Assembly (NCBI RefSeq): GCF_017571465.1
Contig: NZ_JAGETV010000006.1
Location: forward strand, 1 to 64,000
Length of the DNA: 64,000 nt
Direction: 5' to 3'
Source of the DNA: Thiomicrorhabdus marina
GTDB taxonomy: Bacteria > Pseudomonadota > Gammaproteobacteria > Thiomicrospirales > Thiomicrospiraceae
In this document: positions 25,289 to 34,569 of the stretch, piece by piece
How the letters are laid out: the number at the start of each line of letters is the position of its first letter
Position numbering within the stretch: position 1 is the stretch's first letter
The notes under the pieces: generated by a model
The model's database searches: none
What the model was told of the DNA's origin: nothing
The model's input: only the letters and a program-made list of their open reading frames with translations
Translations under genes and position numbers: made by a program

Positions 25289-26497
25289 ATGTCGAGCTTC
25301 GATACGCAGTTACCGTTGGTGCAATTTGCCCAACATAGCCAGTTAGACCTTCGTCAGAAGCACCTTGCTAAGTTCTGTTTCTGGGAAGAGTTTGACCAGC
25401 TTCTGGTGGTTGATGCTCGGCAGATTTTTCCGAAGCTGGGTGTTTTTGCCGTGCCGAGTTGGGACAAGATGATGATGGATGCCGAACCGATAAGCGATTA
25501 TCCGGCGTTTTTAAAACCGTTTGATTGGCCAAAGGTTTCCGAATTGCAATCATGGTTGAAGCAGATTCCGCAGTGGGTGCAAGATTCATGCAAACTGTTT
25601 CCGAACAATCAGCTCAAACTTCTTCATTATTGTGCTAAATACCCGCAAATTTTCGAACTGCTTGATCACTCGCCGATGCTGGCTTGGCGTTTGGTGACTA
25701 GCGGTATGGAGGAACCGGAAATTGTTGCTTTATTGGGTGGTAAGCGCCAGAATTTAGTGGCGCAACTCGGTTGGCCAGGTAAGACGGAAACGGTGAAGTT
25801 GCTACGTAATCTGCGTCTGCGTTTTGTTAATCAGCAGATTGCCGAACAGATTGAAACCTGTATTCTCGATCCGAAACGTCTCGACGGGCTGCAACAATTG
25901 CCACGAATTAACTCGATGGCTTTGTCCTTGGCGGCCGGTTTTCCCGAACTCATCGGGAGTCGACTGCATCAATCTCTAGCGCAGTTGCCATGTCGACCGA
26001 TGCAGTGTCAGGCGATGACCGCATTATTGGCTGATACATTGCAGTTGAGTGAATTACTGGGCAAGCCGCAGCTGGTGAAGAATATCGCCGAATGTCGCTA
26101 TCTTTCCGAAGTTGAAGAGCATTATCAGCAAACATTGTTTGCCAGCCTACCGGATGTTTCAAATTTGAATTTGCAGTTGTTGGGCGGAGCTGCTAAACCG
26201 GTCGAACATCCAGAACACCTGCAACAGTTGAGTTTAGCGGTGCAACATCCGTGGCATTTAATTGCCGAAAGACTTAGCGGTCGACAGGATATTGTTGCTT
26301 GGCAAGAAGTGGATGAAACAGATGCAACTGTGATTTGGAGTGCGTTAATTGAATGGCCGGAATTGACTAATAACCTAGCGCAAAATGCCCAACCGGAAAT
26401 CCTCAAAATCCGTGGCAGCGGCAATCAACTGGCACAAGCCAAACAGCTCAGTGACTTGCATCTTTGGCTACTGCAACAACTGCCAAAAGCAGATTAA
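25289..26497 (+). CDS. Hypothetical protein downstream of rlmI
   Basis: I do not recognise this 402-residue protein. It is soluble by appearance, rich in Leu and Gln, and predicted mostly alpha-helical, with several repeats of an LPRI/LLGG-type helix-turn pattern. It has no signal peptide, nucleotide-binding motif or metal cluster. It starts 5 bp after the rlmI stop, so an RNA- or ribosome-related role is possible but only by association. Its stop codon overlaps the end of the decayed toxin gene on the other strand by four bases. Confidence 0.8.
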   Translation: MSSFDTQLPLVQFAQHSQLDLRQKHLAKFCFWEEFDQLLVVDARQIFPKLGVFAVPSWDKMMMDAEPISDYPAFLKPFDWPKVSELQSWLKQIPQWVQDSCKLFPNNQLKLLHYCAKYPQIFELLDHSPMLAWRLVTSGMEEPEIVALLGGKRQNLVAQLGWPGKTETVKLLRNLRLRFVNQQIAEQIETCILDPKRLDGLQQLPRINSMALSLAAGFPELIGSRLHQSLAQLPCRPMQCQAMTALLADTLQLSELLGKPQLVKNIAECRYLSEVEEHYQQTLFASLPDVSNLNLQLLGGAAKPVEHPEHLQQLSLAVQHPWHLIAERLSGRQDIVAWQEVDETDATVIWSALIEWPELTNNLAQNAQPEILKIRGSGNQLAQAKQLSDLHLWLLQQLPKAD

Positions 26498-26787
26498 TCG
26501 AAGCGTTTGGATGTTTTTTGTGGATTTTGTTTTGTTGCCAGAATAGCAGATACAACAACTTCGTTATCTAAAATAGAATAATAGATGGCGTACGGAAAAC
26601 GTTTTGCGAGAAGTCGGTAGTAGCCAAAAAATTGTGGATGGATGCCTGAGTAAAATTGTCATGAATCTAAATCCGTGATTAATGCATCAATACAGTAATT
26701 ACCTAGTCCTTGTTCCAGCCTTTCATAAAACTGCCATGCCGCTTGTAAATCTTTTTCGGCTGCAGGCGTTAACGAAATGGTTTTCAT
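26494..26787 (-). pseudogene. RelE/ParE-type toxin, disrupted by an in-frame stop
   Basis: The minus strand reads MKTISLTPAAEKDLQAAWQF to codon 42, then a TGA at 26659-26661 (codon 43), then continues in the same frame as QFYSGIHPQFFGYYRLLAKR and on to a normal TAA. The two halves make one RelE/ParE-superfamily toxin of about 97 residues. Related proteins have a Leu-type codon where the TGA stands, so a point change has cut it. The start overlaps the antitoxin stop by four bases (ATGA). The toxin is presumably inactive unless the TGA is read through. Confidence 0.85.
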
Positions 26788-26993
26788 CGACGGTAATGGG
26801 ATTTTATCTGTTCTAAAGAATACCAACTCTCCGGCTCAGAAAGTTCTTGAGCACGGCTTTCTAATTCATTTTGATGCCAACTCGGTGAATTTACTTGACC
26901 TTGCTGTTGGGCTAATGAATCAGTTAATAATTCCAAAAGTTGTAGTTTTTCGGAAATAGGCATATTTTGAATTTGGATAGCATTGACTGACAT
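26784..26993 (-). CDS. Addiction-module antitoxin-like protein
   Basis: A 69-residue protein of the family annotated as addiction module component: MSVNAIQIQNMPISEKLQLL, then LLTDSLAQ and a C-terminal SWHQNELESRAQEL. This family pairs with RelE/ParE-type toxins. I chose ATG 26993 (GAGG upstream) rather than a longer frame. The partner toxin directly downstream is broken by a stop codon, so this is an antitoxin without an active toxin in this locus. Confidence 0.8.
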   Translation of the reverse strand: MSVNAIQIQNMPISEKLQLLELLTDSLAQQQGQVNSPSWHQNELESRAQELSEPESWYSLEQIKSHYRR

Positions 26994-27131
26994 TCTAGAA
27001 AACCTCAAATTTGTTGGTCATAAAGTCCGTTAAATTTCAATCATACACCCAGCAATGAGTAATTTAGAATATCTTTGCAAAATGCAGTGCAAATTTGCAC
27101 TGCGTTTATTACGTTTCATGATAATCGAGTT

Positions 27132-28382
27132 TTAATCGGCGATAACGGTTTCCAAGCCAATTAAATCGTCGTAGGTTTCACGGCGGCGAATGACATGCGC
27201 TTTATCGCCGTCGACCATGATTTCTGCAGCGCGCGGGCGCGTGTTGTAGTTAGATGCCATGGTAAAGCCGTAAGCGCCGGCTGATTTAACCGCCAGAATA
27301 TCGCCAGCTTTAAGATTTAGGCTACGGCCTTTACCTAGGAAGTCACCGGTTTCACAAACCGGACCAACTAAATCCCATTCGGCATCGGTGCCGTCGCTAC
27401 GCGGCGTAACTGCGACGATATCTTGGTATGACTGATACAGCGCCGGACGAATCAAGTCATTCATCGCCGCATCGATAATCGCGAAGTTTTTGTGGTCGGT
27501 CGGTTTTAGGAATTCAACCGCAGTCAAAAGCACGCCTGCATTGCCGGCAATGGCACGACCTGGTTCGATAATGACTTCAATCGATTTGTCGTTTAACTTA
27601 GTTAATAGCGCGCCGATATAGTCGCTGATTGCCGGTGGCGTTTCGTCGGTATATTGAATACCAAGGCCGCCGCCTAAATCCAAGTGGTGCAGTTCAATGC
27701 CTTGTTGGCCTAGCTGCTCTTTAAGCGCTAGTACACGCTCCAGCGCATCCACGAAAGGCGTGATTTCCGTTAGCTGCGAACCAATATGGCAATCAATCCC
27801 GATAGGATTGATGTGGCTGTAATCAGCTGCTTTTTGGTACAGCTCAGGCGCGGTATTGATATCAACACCGAACTTATTGTCTTTCAGGCCGGTCGAAATA
27901 TATGGGTGAGTTTTGGCATCTACGTCCGGATTTACGCGAATTGAAATCGGCGCAATCATATTCATTGCTGATGCAACGTCTTGAATACGGTCTAATTCAG
28001 CATGTGATTCGATATTGAAACAACGGATGCCAGCTTCCAAGGCGCGTTTGATTTCCGCAGGCTGTTTAGCCACACCGGAGAACACCACTTTCTTAGGGTC
28101 TCCGCCAGCGCGAAGCACACGCTCCAATTCACCCTGAGAAACGATGTCGAACCCCGCCCCGATTTTCGCTAGAACATTCAATACTGCGATATTGGAGTTG
28201 GTTTTAACCGCGTAACAAACCAAGTGCGGCTGCTCGCCGAATGCTTGGTCGAAAGCCTGCCAGCGTTCTTCAAACGCCGCGCGTGAATAAACATACAAAG
28301 GTGTGCCATGTTCTTCAGCCAGTTGTTGTAGCGATACGGCTTCTGCTTGCATGCTGCCGTTGTTGTAAGTAAATGGAGTCAT
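27132..28382 (-). CDS. lysA: Diaminopimelate decarboxylase
   Basis: A 416-residue PLP enzyme catalysing the last step of lysine synthesis, meso-diaminopimelate to lysine. The PLP Lys is residue 60 (VCYAVKTNSN). The glycine-rich phosphate loop (LDLGGGLGIQY) and the C-terminal PVCETGDFLGKGR active-site Cys loop from the partner subunit are present. It follows lptM by about 30 bp, the usual gammaproteobacterial order; dapF, often next, is absent here. Confidence 0.97.
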   Translation of the reverse strand: MTPFTYNNGSMQAEAVSLQQLAEEHGTPLYVYSRAAFEERWQAFDQAFGEQPHLVCYAVKTNSNIAVLNVLAKIGAGFDIVSQGELERVLRAGGDPKKVVFSGVAKQPAEIKRALEAGIRCFNIESHAELDRIQDVASAMNMIAPISIRVNPDVDAKTHPYISTGLKDNKFGVDINTAPELYQKAADYSHINPIGIDCHIGSQLTEITPFVDALERVLALKEQLGQQGIELHHLDLGGGLGIQYTDETPPAISDYIGALLTKLNDKSIEVIIEPGRAIAGNAGVLLTAVEFLKPTDHKNFAIIDAAMNDLIRPALYQSYQDIVAVTPRSDGTDAEWDLVGPVCETGDFLGKGRSLNLKAGDILAVKSAGAYGFTMASNYNTRPRAAEIMVDGDKAHVIRRRETYDDLIGLETVIAD

Positions 28383-28412
28383 CTTGTTGAGCCCTAAAAT
28401 TTCAGAATTCGG

Positions 28413-28574
28413 TTATTGCTTTGGTGTGTGTTCGGTAAAGCCGGAAAGTTGTTTTTGTGGTTCATCCGGTAGCGTTAAGTCGCTCTTTTTACCGCAACCA
28501 TTCAGTTGGCTTGCTAACAGTAAAAGCCCTAAGCTGTAGGCGGCTGTTTTAATCCATTTGCTGAAAGAGTGCAT
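28413..28574 (-). CDS. lptM: LptM (YifL-like) small lipoprotein
   Basis: A 53-residue lipoprotein: signal MHSFSKWIKTAAYSLGLLLL, lipobox LNGC (Cys 27) and the hallmark GCGKKSDLTLPD directly after the lipidated Cys. In E. coli LptM helps the LptDE lipopolysaccharide translocon mature. Its position just before lysA is the family's usual place. The pattern GC-G-K-K/Q-x-D-L-x-L-P makes the call secure despite its size. Confidence 0.85.
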   Translation of the reverse strand: MHSFSKWIKTAAYSLGLLLLASQLNGCGKKSDLTLPDEPQKQLSGFTEHTPKQ

Positions 28575-28717
28575 GCCGATACCTCGCGCTGATTTGCCAA
28601 AGCGTAAAAAATTGGCGCTATTTTACCAGAGCTATTCATCAATCAGTTATTAACGTTGGTAAACTTCAACGGAGTTGGTAAAGTGTTGCTCAATTATGCG
28701 TATAAAAAGGACAAAGC

Positions 28718-29374
28718 GTGTTTGCACAATTAAAACAAGAGCCGCCGGTCATGCTCGAGCCGCAAGGTGAAGTCAAAAAAGTCGTTATTTGGTTGCACGG
28801 GTTGGGTGCTGATGGTCATGATTTTGAAGAAGTCGTACCGCATTTGGGATTGCCGCCGGAGCATGGTGTGCGCTTTATTTTCCCGCATGCGCCAATTAAT
28901 CCGGTCACCATCAATGGCGGTATGCAGATGCATTCTTGGTATGACATTCGCAGCGAAGATTTTATGAACGATGTTGATCATGCTGGAATCGAGACGAGTT
29001 GCCAGCAAATCTTTGAGCTGATCGAAACTCAAATCAAGTTCGGTATAGGTGCTGAGAACATTATCTTGGCCGGTTTTTCACAGGGCGGTTTAATCGCTTT
29101 GAATGTTGCATTAAACGGGCCATATGATTTAGCAGGCGCGATGGCACTGTCCACATACTGCCCGATGGCAGATCGGTTTGAACTGCATCGCGACACGCCG
29201 GTTTTGATGATGCATGGTGAGCATGATCCAGTGGTGCCGTTTGCGATTGGTCAAGCGACTTGCAACGCTTTGCAAAAAAGCGGTTATGAGGTTGAATGGC
29301 ATAGTTATCCCATGCAACATGCAGTTTGTAGCGAGGAGTTGATGCATATCGGTAAGTGGTTGCAGGAACGTTAA
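28718..29374 (+). CDS. Carboxylesterase/phospholipase-family hydrolase (YpfH-like)
   Basis: A 218-residue alpha/beta hydrolase. The nucleophile Ser 121 lies in GFSQGG, with Asp 170 (GEHDPVVP) and His 201 (MQHAVC) completing the triad, and the oxyanion loop is LHGLGADGHDF. The family hydrolyses short acyl esters, lysophospholipids or thioesters. The start is a GTG with AGGA upstream. The next gene begins at the base after its stop codon, so the pair is cotranscribed. Confidence 0.9.
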   Translation: MFAQLKQEPPVMLEPQGEVKKVVIWLHGLGADGHDFEEVVPHLGLPPEHGVRFIFPHAPINPVTINGGMQMHSWYDIRSEDFMNDVDHAGIETSCQQIFELIETQIKFGIGAENIILAGFSQGGLIALNVALNGPYDLAGAMALSTYCPMADRFELHRDTPVLMMHGEHDPVVPFAIGQATCNALQKSGYEVEWHSYPMQHAVCSEELMHIGKWLQER

Positions 29375-29875
29375 ATGAGTGCACAAGCTATATCGGCACA
29401 ATGCCGAGAATTTTGGCAAGGGCGGCAAAGCCTGCTGTTGAGTACACAAAATGCTGACGGCCAATTGCACACTAGTCATGCACCATTTGCCTTTGACGAA
29501 TATGGCAATTTAGCGGTGTTTGTCAGTGGTTTGGCAACGCATACTCATAATCTGTTTCTTGCCAGTGAAAGAGTCAGTCAGATAAGTGCTCTTCTGGTGC
29601 AAGACGAACAAGATTGCGAGCAGATTTTTGCCCGTGAACGTTTAAGTCTTGAGCTGTTTGCACAAGCTATCGAGCGTGATACAGTACAGTTTTCTGAATG
29701 GATGATGCGTTTTGAGCAGCGTTTTGGCGACATTATTGCTACATTGAAAACCTTGCCGGATTTTGTGCTGTTTGAGATGAAGGTACAAAAGGCCGTGTAT
29801 GTGCGCGGCTTTGCCCAAGCTTATGAGTTTGCTGATGGGTTAGATAGCGAACCGCGTTTACAGAAACCACGATAG
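29375..29875 (+). CDS. HugZ-like pyridoxamine-5-phosphate-oxidase-fold protein
   Basis: A 166-residue split-barrel flavin or heme-binding protein related to HugZ. Visible features are the N-terminal REFWQGRQSLLLSTQNADGQ, SHAPFAFDEYG, and the DFVLFEMKVQKAVYVRGFAQAY closing segment. Family members degrade or bind heme, or act as oxidoreductases. It follows the esterase immediately and precedes the PilZ gene by 11 bp. No heme transport genes are nearby, so the substrate is unproven. Confidence 0.8.
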   Translation: MSAQAISAQCREFWQGRQSLLLSTQNADGQLHTSHAPFAFDEYGNLAVFVSGLATHTHNLFLASERVSQISALLVQDEQDCEQIFARERLSLELFAQAIERDTVQFSEWMMRFEQRFGDIIATLKTLPDFVLFEMKVQKAVYVRGFAQAYEFADGLDSEPRLQKPR

Positions 29876-29886
29876 GAATATTTTTT

Positions 29887-30834
29887 ATGGCTAACTCGCG
29901 CCGGTTTTTTCGTTTTGACGTCATGCTACGGATTTATTTGCAGCGTGAGAAAACCGAATTAAAACATGCCAGCCAGTTATTGAAAGGGCAGCAGCGTTAT
30001 CGACTACAACAACAAGTTCGTAGCTTGGATGGCATTTTAGGACAGTTGCTACAAGATATTTCCAATCGCGGTTCGCATTTATATGATCTGTTTTACAGTA
30101 TGAATCAGCGTCTTAATTACCTTGATTGGCTATTGAACGAACTGTTGGAACAGCGTAATCCGCAAGAGCATCCCGAATTTAAATTTCGAAGTCGTGATGA
30201 TAACAAGCACCAAGCACCGGAAGTGAAAAAGGATTCGCCGACCAGTCTGTTGGTTGCGGGTTTATATGGTGAAATCGACAATGCGTTAAAAGTGTTGAAA
30301 GACTCCGTAGAAAATGTTCTGGATGGTCGCCTTTTTATTTTTAACCAGCCGCAAAAGAACGATTTTGACAGTCGTTTTTATGTCACTAATCTTGATAGCC
30401 TTGTGGCTCGAGAAGTCACGGCTGCGATGATTCTGGATAAGCTGAGTCATAAATATAATCTACTTAACCAGTTGTTTAATCTGCTAAAAACGGCCTATGA
30501 ACCGATTTCTTCCGCGGAAGGTTGGCCGAAACAACAGATCAATCTCAGTGCGGGCGGGGTCGCGTTTCTCAGCGAAGAAAAGTATGAGGTATTACAAACC
30601 GTTGATGTTTTTATGGAATTGGATCAAATCACGCTTGCTCGTGGCAAGGTGTTGTATTCGCGCCCTGAAAATAGTCGACAAGCCGCGGCGCATCATCAAG
30701 AACTTTACCGAACTGCGATTGAATTTCAAATGCCTTCCAGCCGTACACAACAGCAGATTGATGATTATCTGCAACATCAAGAAGTCCGTCAGGCATTGCA
30801 ACAGATCCCGTCAGTCACCGCTTGGGATTTTTAA
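29887..30834 (+). CDS. PilZ-domain protein
   Basis: A 315-residue protein with the RxxxR c-di-GMP motif at its N-terminus (RRFFRF, residues 5-10) and the second motif INLSAGGVAF near residue 218. The long insertion between them (helical, Gln-rich, about 30-210) makes this an extended PilZ of the type with an N-terminal helical region. It should respond to c-di-GMP from the several GGDEF/EAL proteins in the window. The output is unknown. It converges on feoC and overlaps its end by four bases. Confidence 0.85.
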   Translation: MANSRRFFRFDVMLRIYLQREKTELKHASQLLKGQQRYRLQQQVRSLDGILGQLLQDISNRGSHLYDLFYSMNQRLNYLDWLLNELLEQRNPQEHPEFKFRSRDDNKHQAPEVKKDSPTSLLVAGLYGEIDNALKVLKDSVENVLDGRLFIFNQPQKNDFDSRFYVTNLDSLVAREVTAAMILDKLSHKYNLLNQLFNLLKTAYEPISSAEGWPKQQINLSAGGVAFLSEEKYEVLQTVDVFMELDQITLARGKVLYSRPENSRQAAAHHQELYRTAIEFQMPSSRTQQQIDDYLQHQEVRQALQQIPSVTAWDF

Positions 30835-31115
30835 ACAGACACTTTAATCTGAACAGGCAAGCTCAGCTGTTTTACTTTGCGTTCTAGCCACTGGTAGTAA
30901 GTCTGTTGGCTGGCGCAGCCGCCGGAACAACCGCCACTATTGCAGCTGGTTGTCGTCGCTGAAAAATTGTCAATGGTTTGGATATGACCCTGTTGGACTA
31001 AAGGTTGTAATAACCCGGCAGCGGCGTCTTCGCTTAAATCAAAACGATTGCAGATGTCACTGAAACTGACTCGCTCGTGCTGCCGAATATAGCGCTTAAG
31101 TTCTAATAGAATCAT
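30831..31115 (-). CDS. feoC: FeoC-like iron transport accessory protein
   Basis: A 94-residue winged-helix protein: MILLELKRYIRQHERVSFSD is the family start. Three Cys (58, 63, 67) lie in TTTSCNSGGCSGGC and resemble the FeoC cluster loop that binds iron-sulfur. It lies downstream of feoB and overlaps it by 20 bases, as expected for feoABC. FeoC may act as a redox- or iron-sensitive stability factor for FeoB. Confidence 0.85.
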   Translation of the reverse strand: MILLELKRYIRQHERVSFSDICNRFDLSEDAAAGLLQPLVQQGHIQTIDNFSATTTSCNSGGCSGGCASQQTYYQWLERKVKQLSLPVQIKVSV

Positions 31116-33453
31116 GTTTGACTCCTTTATCGCCTCGGTATCTACTGCCGAGATATTTCAGTGTAAACCAAATTGCCGCGAAAATAGCCGAGAAGATCAG
31201 CAACCAGACTGTGGAGCTACTCGGATGTTGGGTAAAGGTGGCAATTTGATAAAAACTGACGGCCACTGCGTAGCCGAGGAACAGGCTCCAAGCTCCGCTG
31301 GTCAAAGCCCAGCGCCAGCCCAATTCTTGCTTAATCGCGCCGAATGTTGCCACGCATGGAAAATACAGTAAAACTAACAGTAGATAAGCGTAGGCACCAA
31401 CGGAACCATCAAAGGCGCTGACCATTTTGTCTAGGGTGGATAGGCTGAAACCTTGCTCACTGGCAATCGCTTGTTTATCGGAAACCGACTCGATGGATTG
31501 CAATCCTAATGGGTCGGAAATATCGCCGAAAATTCCGGTCAGATTATCCGGTACAGTCTGCCAAGCCTCTAGCAACGCTGCCGCTAAATCAAAGTGCTGG
31601 TCTTCCGAGAGGTCAACCGTTTGTTGTTGATAGAGCGCATCCAGCGAACCGACCACAACTTCTTTGGCAAGCAAGCCGGTGAATAAGCCAACGGTCGCCG
31701 GCCAATTTTCTTCGGTTACTCCGAGCGGTTCGACAATCGGCGTTGCAGTTTTGGCGATGCTACTTAGAACCGACGTTTCTTGATTCTCGTGGCCGAAGCT
31801 GCCGTCGGTTCCTAGACTATTCAGAACATTCAGCGCCAACACCACTAAAATAATGATTTTACCGGCATCGAGAATGAAGCTTTTCAAGCGATTTCGTGTA
31901 TTCAATAGAACATTTAAAACCGTCGGCTTATGGTAAATCGGTAATTCCATTAGTAACGGTGGAGCTTCGCCGCCAATCAGGGTTTTCTTCAGCACCCAGG
32001 CAGTCAGTACGGCCGCTAAAATACCGATGAAATACAGCGAAAATACGATCAGTGCAGCGTTGTTTTCAAAGAAGGCGGTGGCAAACATCACATAGACCGT
32101 CAAACGTGCGCTACAGCTCATAAACGGCGTCATCATTACGGTTTTAATTCGGTCTTGTTGCGCCGGTAAAGTGCGGCTGGCGAGTACCGCCGGAATATTG
32201 CAGCCGAAGCCGATGACTAAGGGGACAAAGGCTTGCCCGGATAGACCGAGTTTGCGCATGAAATTGTCCATTATCAGCGCGGCGCGTTGCATATAACCGG
32301 TGTCTTCGAGTATCGATAACAACAGATAAAGTGCACCAATGACCGGGATAAAGGTGGCAACCACTTGAATGCCGCCGCCAATGCCGTTGGCAATTAAGAC
32401 AATTGCCCATTCCGGCAAACCGATGTTGTGCATCAGTTGTGCAGCCCCGTCAACGAAAAACGCTTGGGCACCGAGGTCAAAGAAATCGATAAAGACATTG
32501 CCAACGGCAATCGATAAAGCGAACAACAGATACATGACAGCAAAGAAAATCGGCAAGCCCCAAATTGGATGCAGTGCCCACTTGTCGATGGAATCGGTTG
32601 TGTTGCGAGTGAATTGGTCAGTGTGTACTTGACTGGCGTGCGCTGCGTCATGTGCAAATTGGAAATATAAATCTGCAGCAATCAGTGCTAGGTCTTCATC
32701 GTAGAATTCTTGTAGCCGCTGTTTTTCGGCTGTACAAAAACTTTGTAACCCCAAATCCGCGGTGTGCGGGTGAATCAGCAGTTGTAACGTTTTCCAACAG
32801 GACTCATTGATTGGTTGCGGGGCATCCTGTTTTTGCAGATCACGAATTGTATGTACCGAATTATGCAGTTCTTCCGGTAGGTCAAAGTGCAAGTCAACTT
32901 TATGATTCAATAATTGCGGAATCTGCTGCTTTAATTGGTCAATTCCTTTATTGTGATAAGCCGAAATTGGAATCACCGGACAGTGCAGTTGCTCGGAAAG
33001 TTTATCAACATCAATATGTAGATTCCGTTCTTTGAGCAAATCCATACGATTCAGCACAACGACAACCGGCAAGCCCATATGCAAAAGTTGTGCAGTCAAA
33101 AAGAGTTGGCGTTCTAAGCTAGTGGCATCGACCACATTGATGATTAGGTCGGCAGGTTGGCACTGTAGGAAATTACAGGCGACTTTTTCATCTAAACCAC
33201 ACTTATCGGATAACTCCAGACTGTAAACGCCCGGTAAGTCGATTAAATGAAAGTTTTGATTATTCAGTTTGAAGTAGCCGGATTTTTGCTCAACGGTTAC
33301 ACCAGGCCAATTCCCGGTGCTTTGTTGCGCGCCGGTCAAACGGTTGAAAAGGGTCGTTTTGCCGCAGTTTGGGCTACCTAACAACGCAATTTGCACATTG
33401 TGCTGTAACGTTTTGGTTTTGTTATGTTCGGAATTACGTGGTACTACGGTCAT
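31096..33453 (-). CDS. feoB: Ferrous iron transporter FeoB
   Basis: A 785-residue ferrous iron permease with an N-terminal G domain and a C-terminal membrane part. G1 is GSPNCGKT at about 26-33, G3 is DLPGVYSL and G4 is LNRMD. Pore segments include VIGFGCNIPAV and the second gate near PFMSCSARLTVY. It is coupled to feoA by a 4-bp ATGA overlap. A candidate Fur site lies upstream of the operon. Confidence 0.97.
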   Translation of the reverse strand: MTVVPRNSEHNKTKTLQHNVQIALLGSPNCGKTTLFNRLTGAQQSTGNWPGVTVEQKSGYFKLNNQNFHLIDLPGVYSLELSDKCGLDEKVACNFLQCQPADLIINVVDATSLERQLFLTAQLLHMGLPVVVVLNRMDLLKERNLHIDVDKLSEQLHCPVIPISAYHNKGIDQLKQQIPQLLNHKVDLHFDLPEELHNSVHTIRDLQKQDAPQPINESCWKTLQLLIHPHTADLGLQSFCTAEKQRLQEFYDEDLALIAADLYFQFAHDAAHASQVHTDQFTRNTTDSIDKWALHPIWGLPIFFAVMYLLFALSIAVGNVFIDFFDLGAQAFFVDGAAQLMHNIGLPEWAIVLIANGIGGGIQVVATFIPVIGALYLLLSILEDTGYMQRAALIMDNFMRKLGLSGQAFVPLVIGFGCNIPAVLASRTLPAQQDRIKTVMMTPFMSCSARLTVYVMFATAFFENNAALIVFSLYFIGILAAVLTAWVLKKTLIGGEAPPLLMELPIYHKPTVLNVLLNTRNRLKSFILDAGKIIILVVLALNVLNSLGTDGSFGHENQETSVLSSIAKTATPIVEPLGVTEENWPATVGLFTGLLAKEVVVGSLDALYQQQTVDLSEDQHFDLAAALLEAWQTVPDNLTGIFGDISDPLGLQSIESVSDKQAIASEQGFSLSTLDKMVSAFDGSVGAYAYLLLVLLYFPCVATFGAIKQELGWRWALTSGAWSLFLGYAVAVSFYQIATFTQHPSSSTVWLLIFSAIFAAIWFTLKYLGSRYRGDKGVKHDSIRT

Positions 33454-33671
33454 GATAAAGGTTTCACAGCTACAAGTTCGGCAATGCTTTTATCCAGTGC
33501 AAAGCGGCTACCGTCAACGGTAACGACTAAATTATTACCACGGCTCATAATCAATTCGACCACGCTATTGGTATGGAACCCCAGATTTATTAGGCGCATT
33601 TTCATATGTACGTCACCGTCAAGATGGGTGATTTGCGCGATTTGTCCATTATTGCACTGTGCTAGCCGCAT
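33450..33671 (-). CDS. feoA: FeoA family protein
   Basis: A 73-residue SH3-like protein, start MRLAQCNNGQIAQITHL and the conserved MKMRLINLGFHTN core. FeoA assists FeoB, probably by contact at the cytoplasmic face. It is first in the leftward feoABC operon, about 120 bp downstream of the Fur site. Confidence 0.93.
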   Translation of the reverse strand: MRLAQCNNGQIAQITHLDGDVHMKMRLINLGFHTNSVVELIMSRGNNLVVTVDGSRFALDKSIAELVAVKPLS

Positions 33672-33957
33672 TTTCGTTACTCTTAAATAGTATTTTTATC
33701 AGACGAAACGGAAAGAGTTAGGTCTGTTGTCGTTATCAAAGTTTTAAGATTTTGTAATTTTGCTTTTAAGCAGACTGCAAAAATCGAAAACAAATGATAA
33801 TTGTTATTATTTGCGAATGATAGCAAATAGTTGCTTGTAGCTCAAACCTTGCTGAGTGGCTATGCAACAGAAATTATTTATAGCTAATATTAGATAGGGT
33901 TTATAAATGAGTAAACGCCATATCGCCATGCGACTCAAACAGGGCGATATGAAGTGA
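33672..33957. other. Spacer between feoA and metW
   Basis: 286 bp containing the Fur site at 33790-33808 and a hairpin CATATCGCC / GGCGATATG at 33919-33951 just past the metW stop. The hairpin is not followed by a T run on either strand, so it is at best a weak or non-canonical terminator. Confidence 0.5.
33790..33808. promoter_or_regulatory. Candidate Fur box upstream of feoABC
   Basis: ACAAATGATAATTGTTATT matches the classic 19-bp Fur consensus at 13 positions, including the AATGATAAT half-site. It lies about 120 bp before feoA. Iron repression of feoABC by Fur is well established in related bacteria. Confidence 0.7.
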
Positions 33958-34569
33958 CTATTTTTTGCGGATTTGATAGAGAGCGACTTCACCGATTAGA
34001 TTTGGGGCAAGACGCATTCCTAGCGATGTTTGATGGTCTCGATTGACAACCGTGCGCGCTACGACTTTGATGTGTTTCTGTTCACAAAGGTTTTCAAAAT
34101 CTTTGAAAGTACACATATGAATATTCGGCGTGTCGAACCAGTGATACGGCAGAGTTTCTGTTTCTGGCATCTTACCGCCGAACATTAATTGCATACGGTT
34201 GCGCCAATGGCCGAAATTCGGGAAGGTAACGATACAGTTTTTGCCGATGGTTAGCATTTGATCCAATAGTTCATCAGGACGGCGAACCACCTGTAGTGCT
34301 TGGGTCATAATCACGAAATCGAAAGAATCTTCATCAAAGTAGTAGCTCAAATCATAGCTGTTTAAGTCACTTTGAATCACGTTCAACCCATTTTGCATCG
34401 CTTGAATCGATTTCTGGGCATCCAGTTCCATGCCGTAGCCGTTGATTTGATGTTTTTCGATCAAGTGTTTTAACAGTAGGCCGTCTCCGCAACCTAGGTC
34501 GAGCACGCGGCTTTTTGGCGTAATCCAGTCGGCAATCAGTTTAAATTCGGTAGAAATTTTCTGGCTCAT
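33958..34569 (-). CDS. metW: Methionine biosynthesis protein MetW
   Basis: A 203-residue SAM-binding-fold protein with the motif [10 protein letters not shown]. MetW works with MetX to acylate homoserine. The start overlaps the metX stop by four bases (ATGA), so the two subunits are made together. Confidence 0.93.
   Translation of the reverse strand: MSQKISTEFKLIADWITPKSRVLDLGCGDGLLLKHLIEKHQINGYGMELDAQKSIQAMQNGLNVIQSDLNSYDLSYYFDEDSFDFVIMTQALQVVRRPDELLDQMLTIGKNCIVTFPNFGHWRNRMQLMFGGKMPETETLPYHWFDTPNIHMCTFKDFENLCEQKHIKVVARTVVNRDHQTSLGMRLAPNLIGEVALYQIRKK

Noticed and set aside
33919-33951. 9-bp hairpin after metW as a terminator
   Set aside because: Perfect stem but no T run on either strand, so I mention it only as a hairpin in the spacer.
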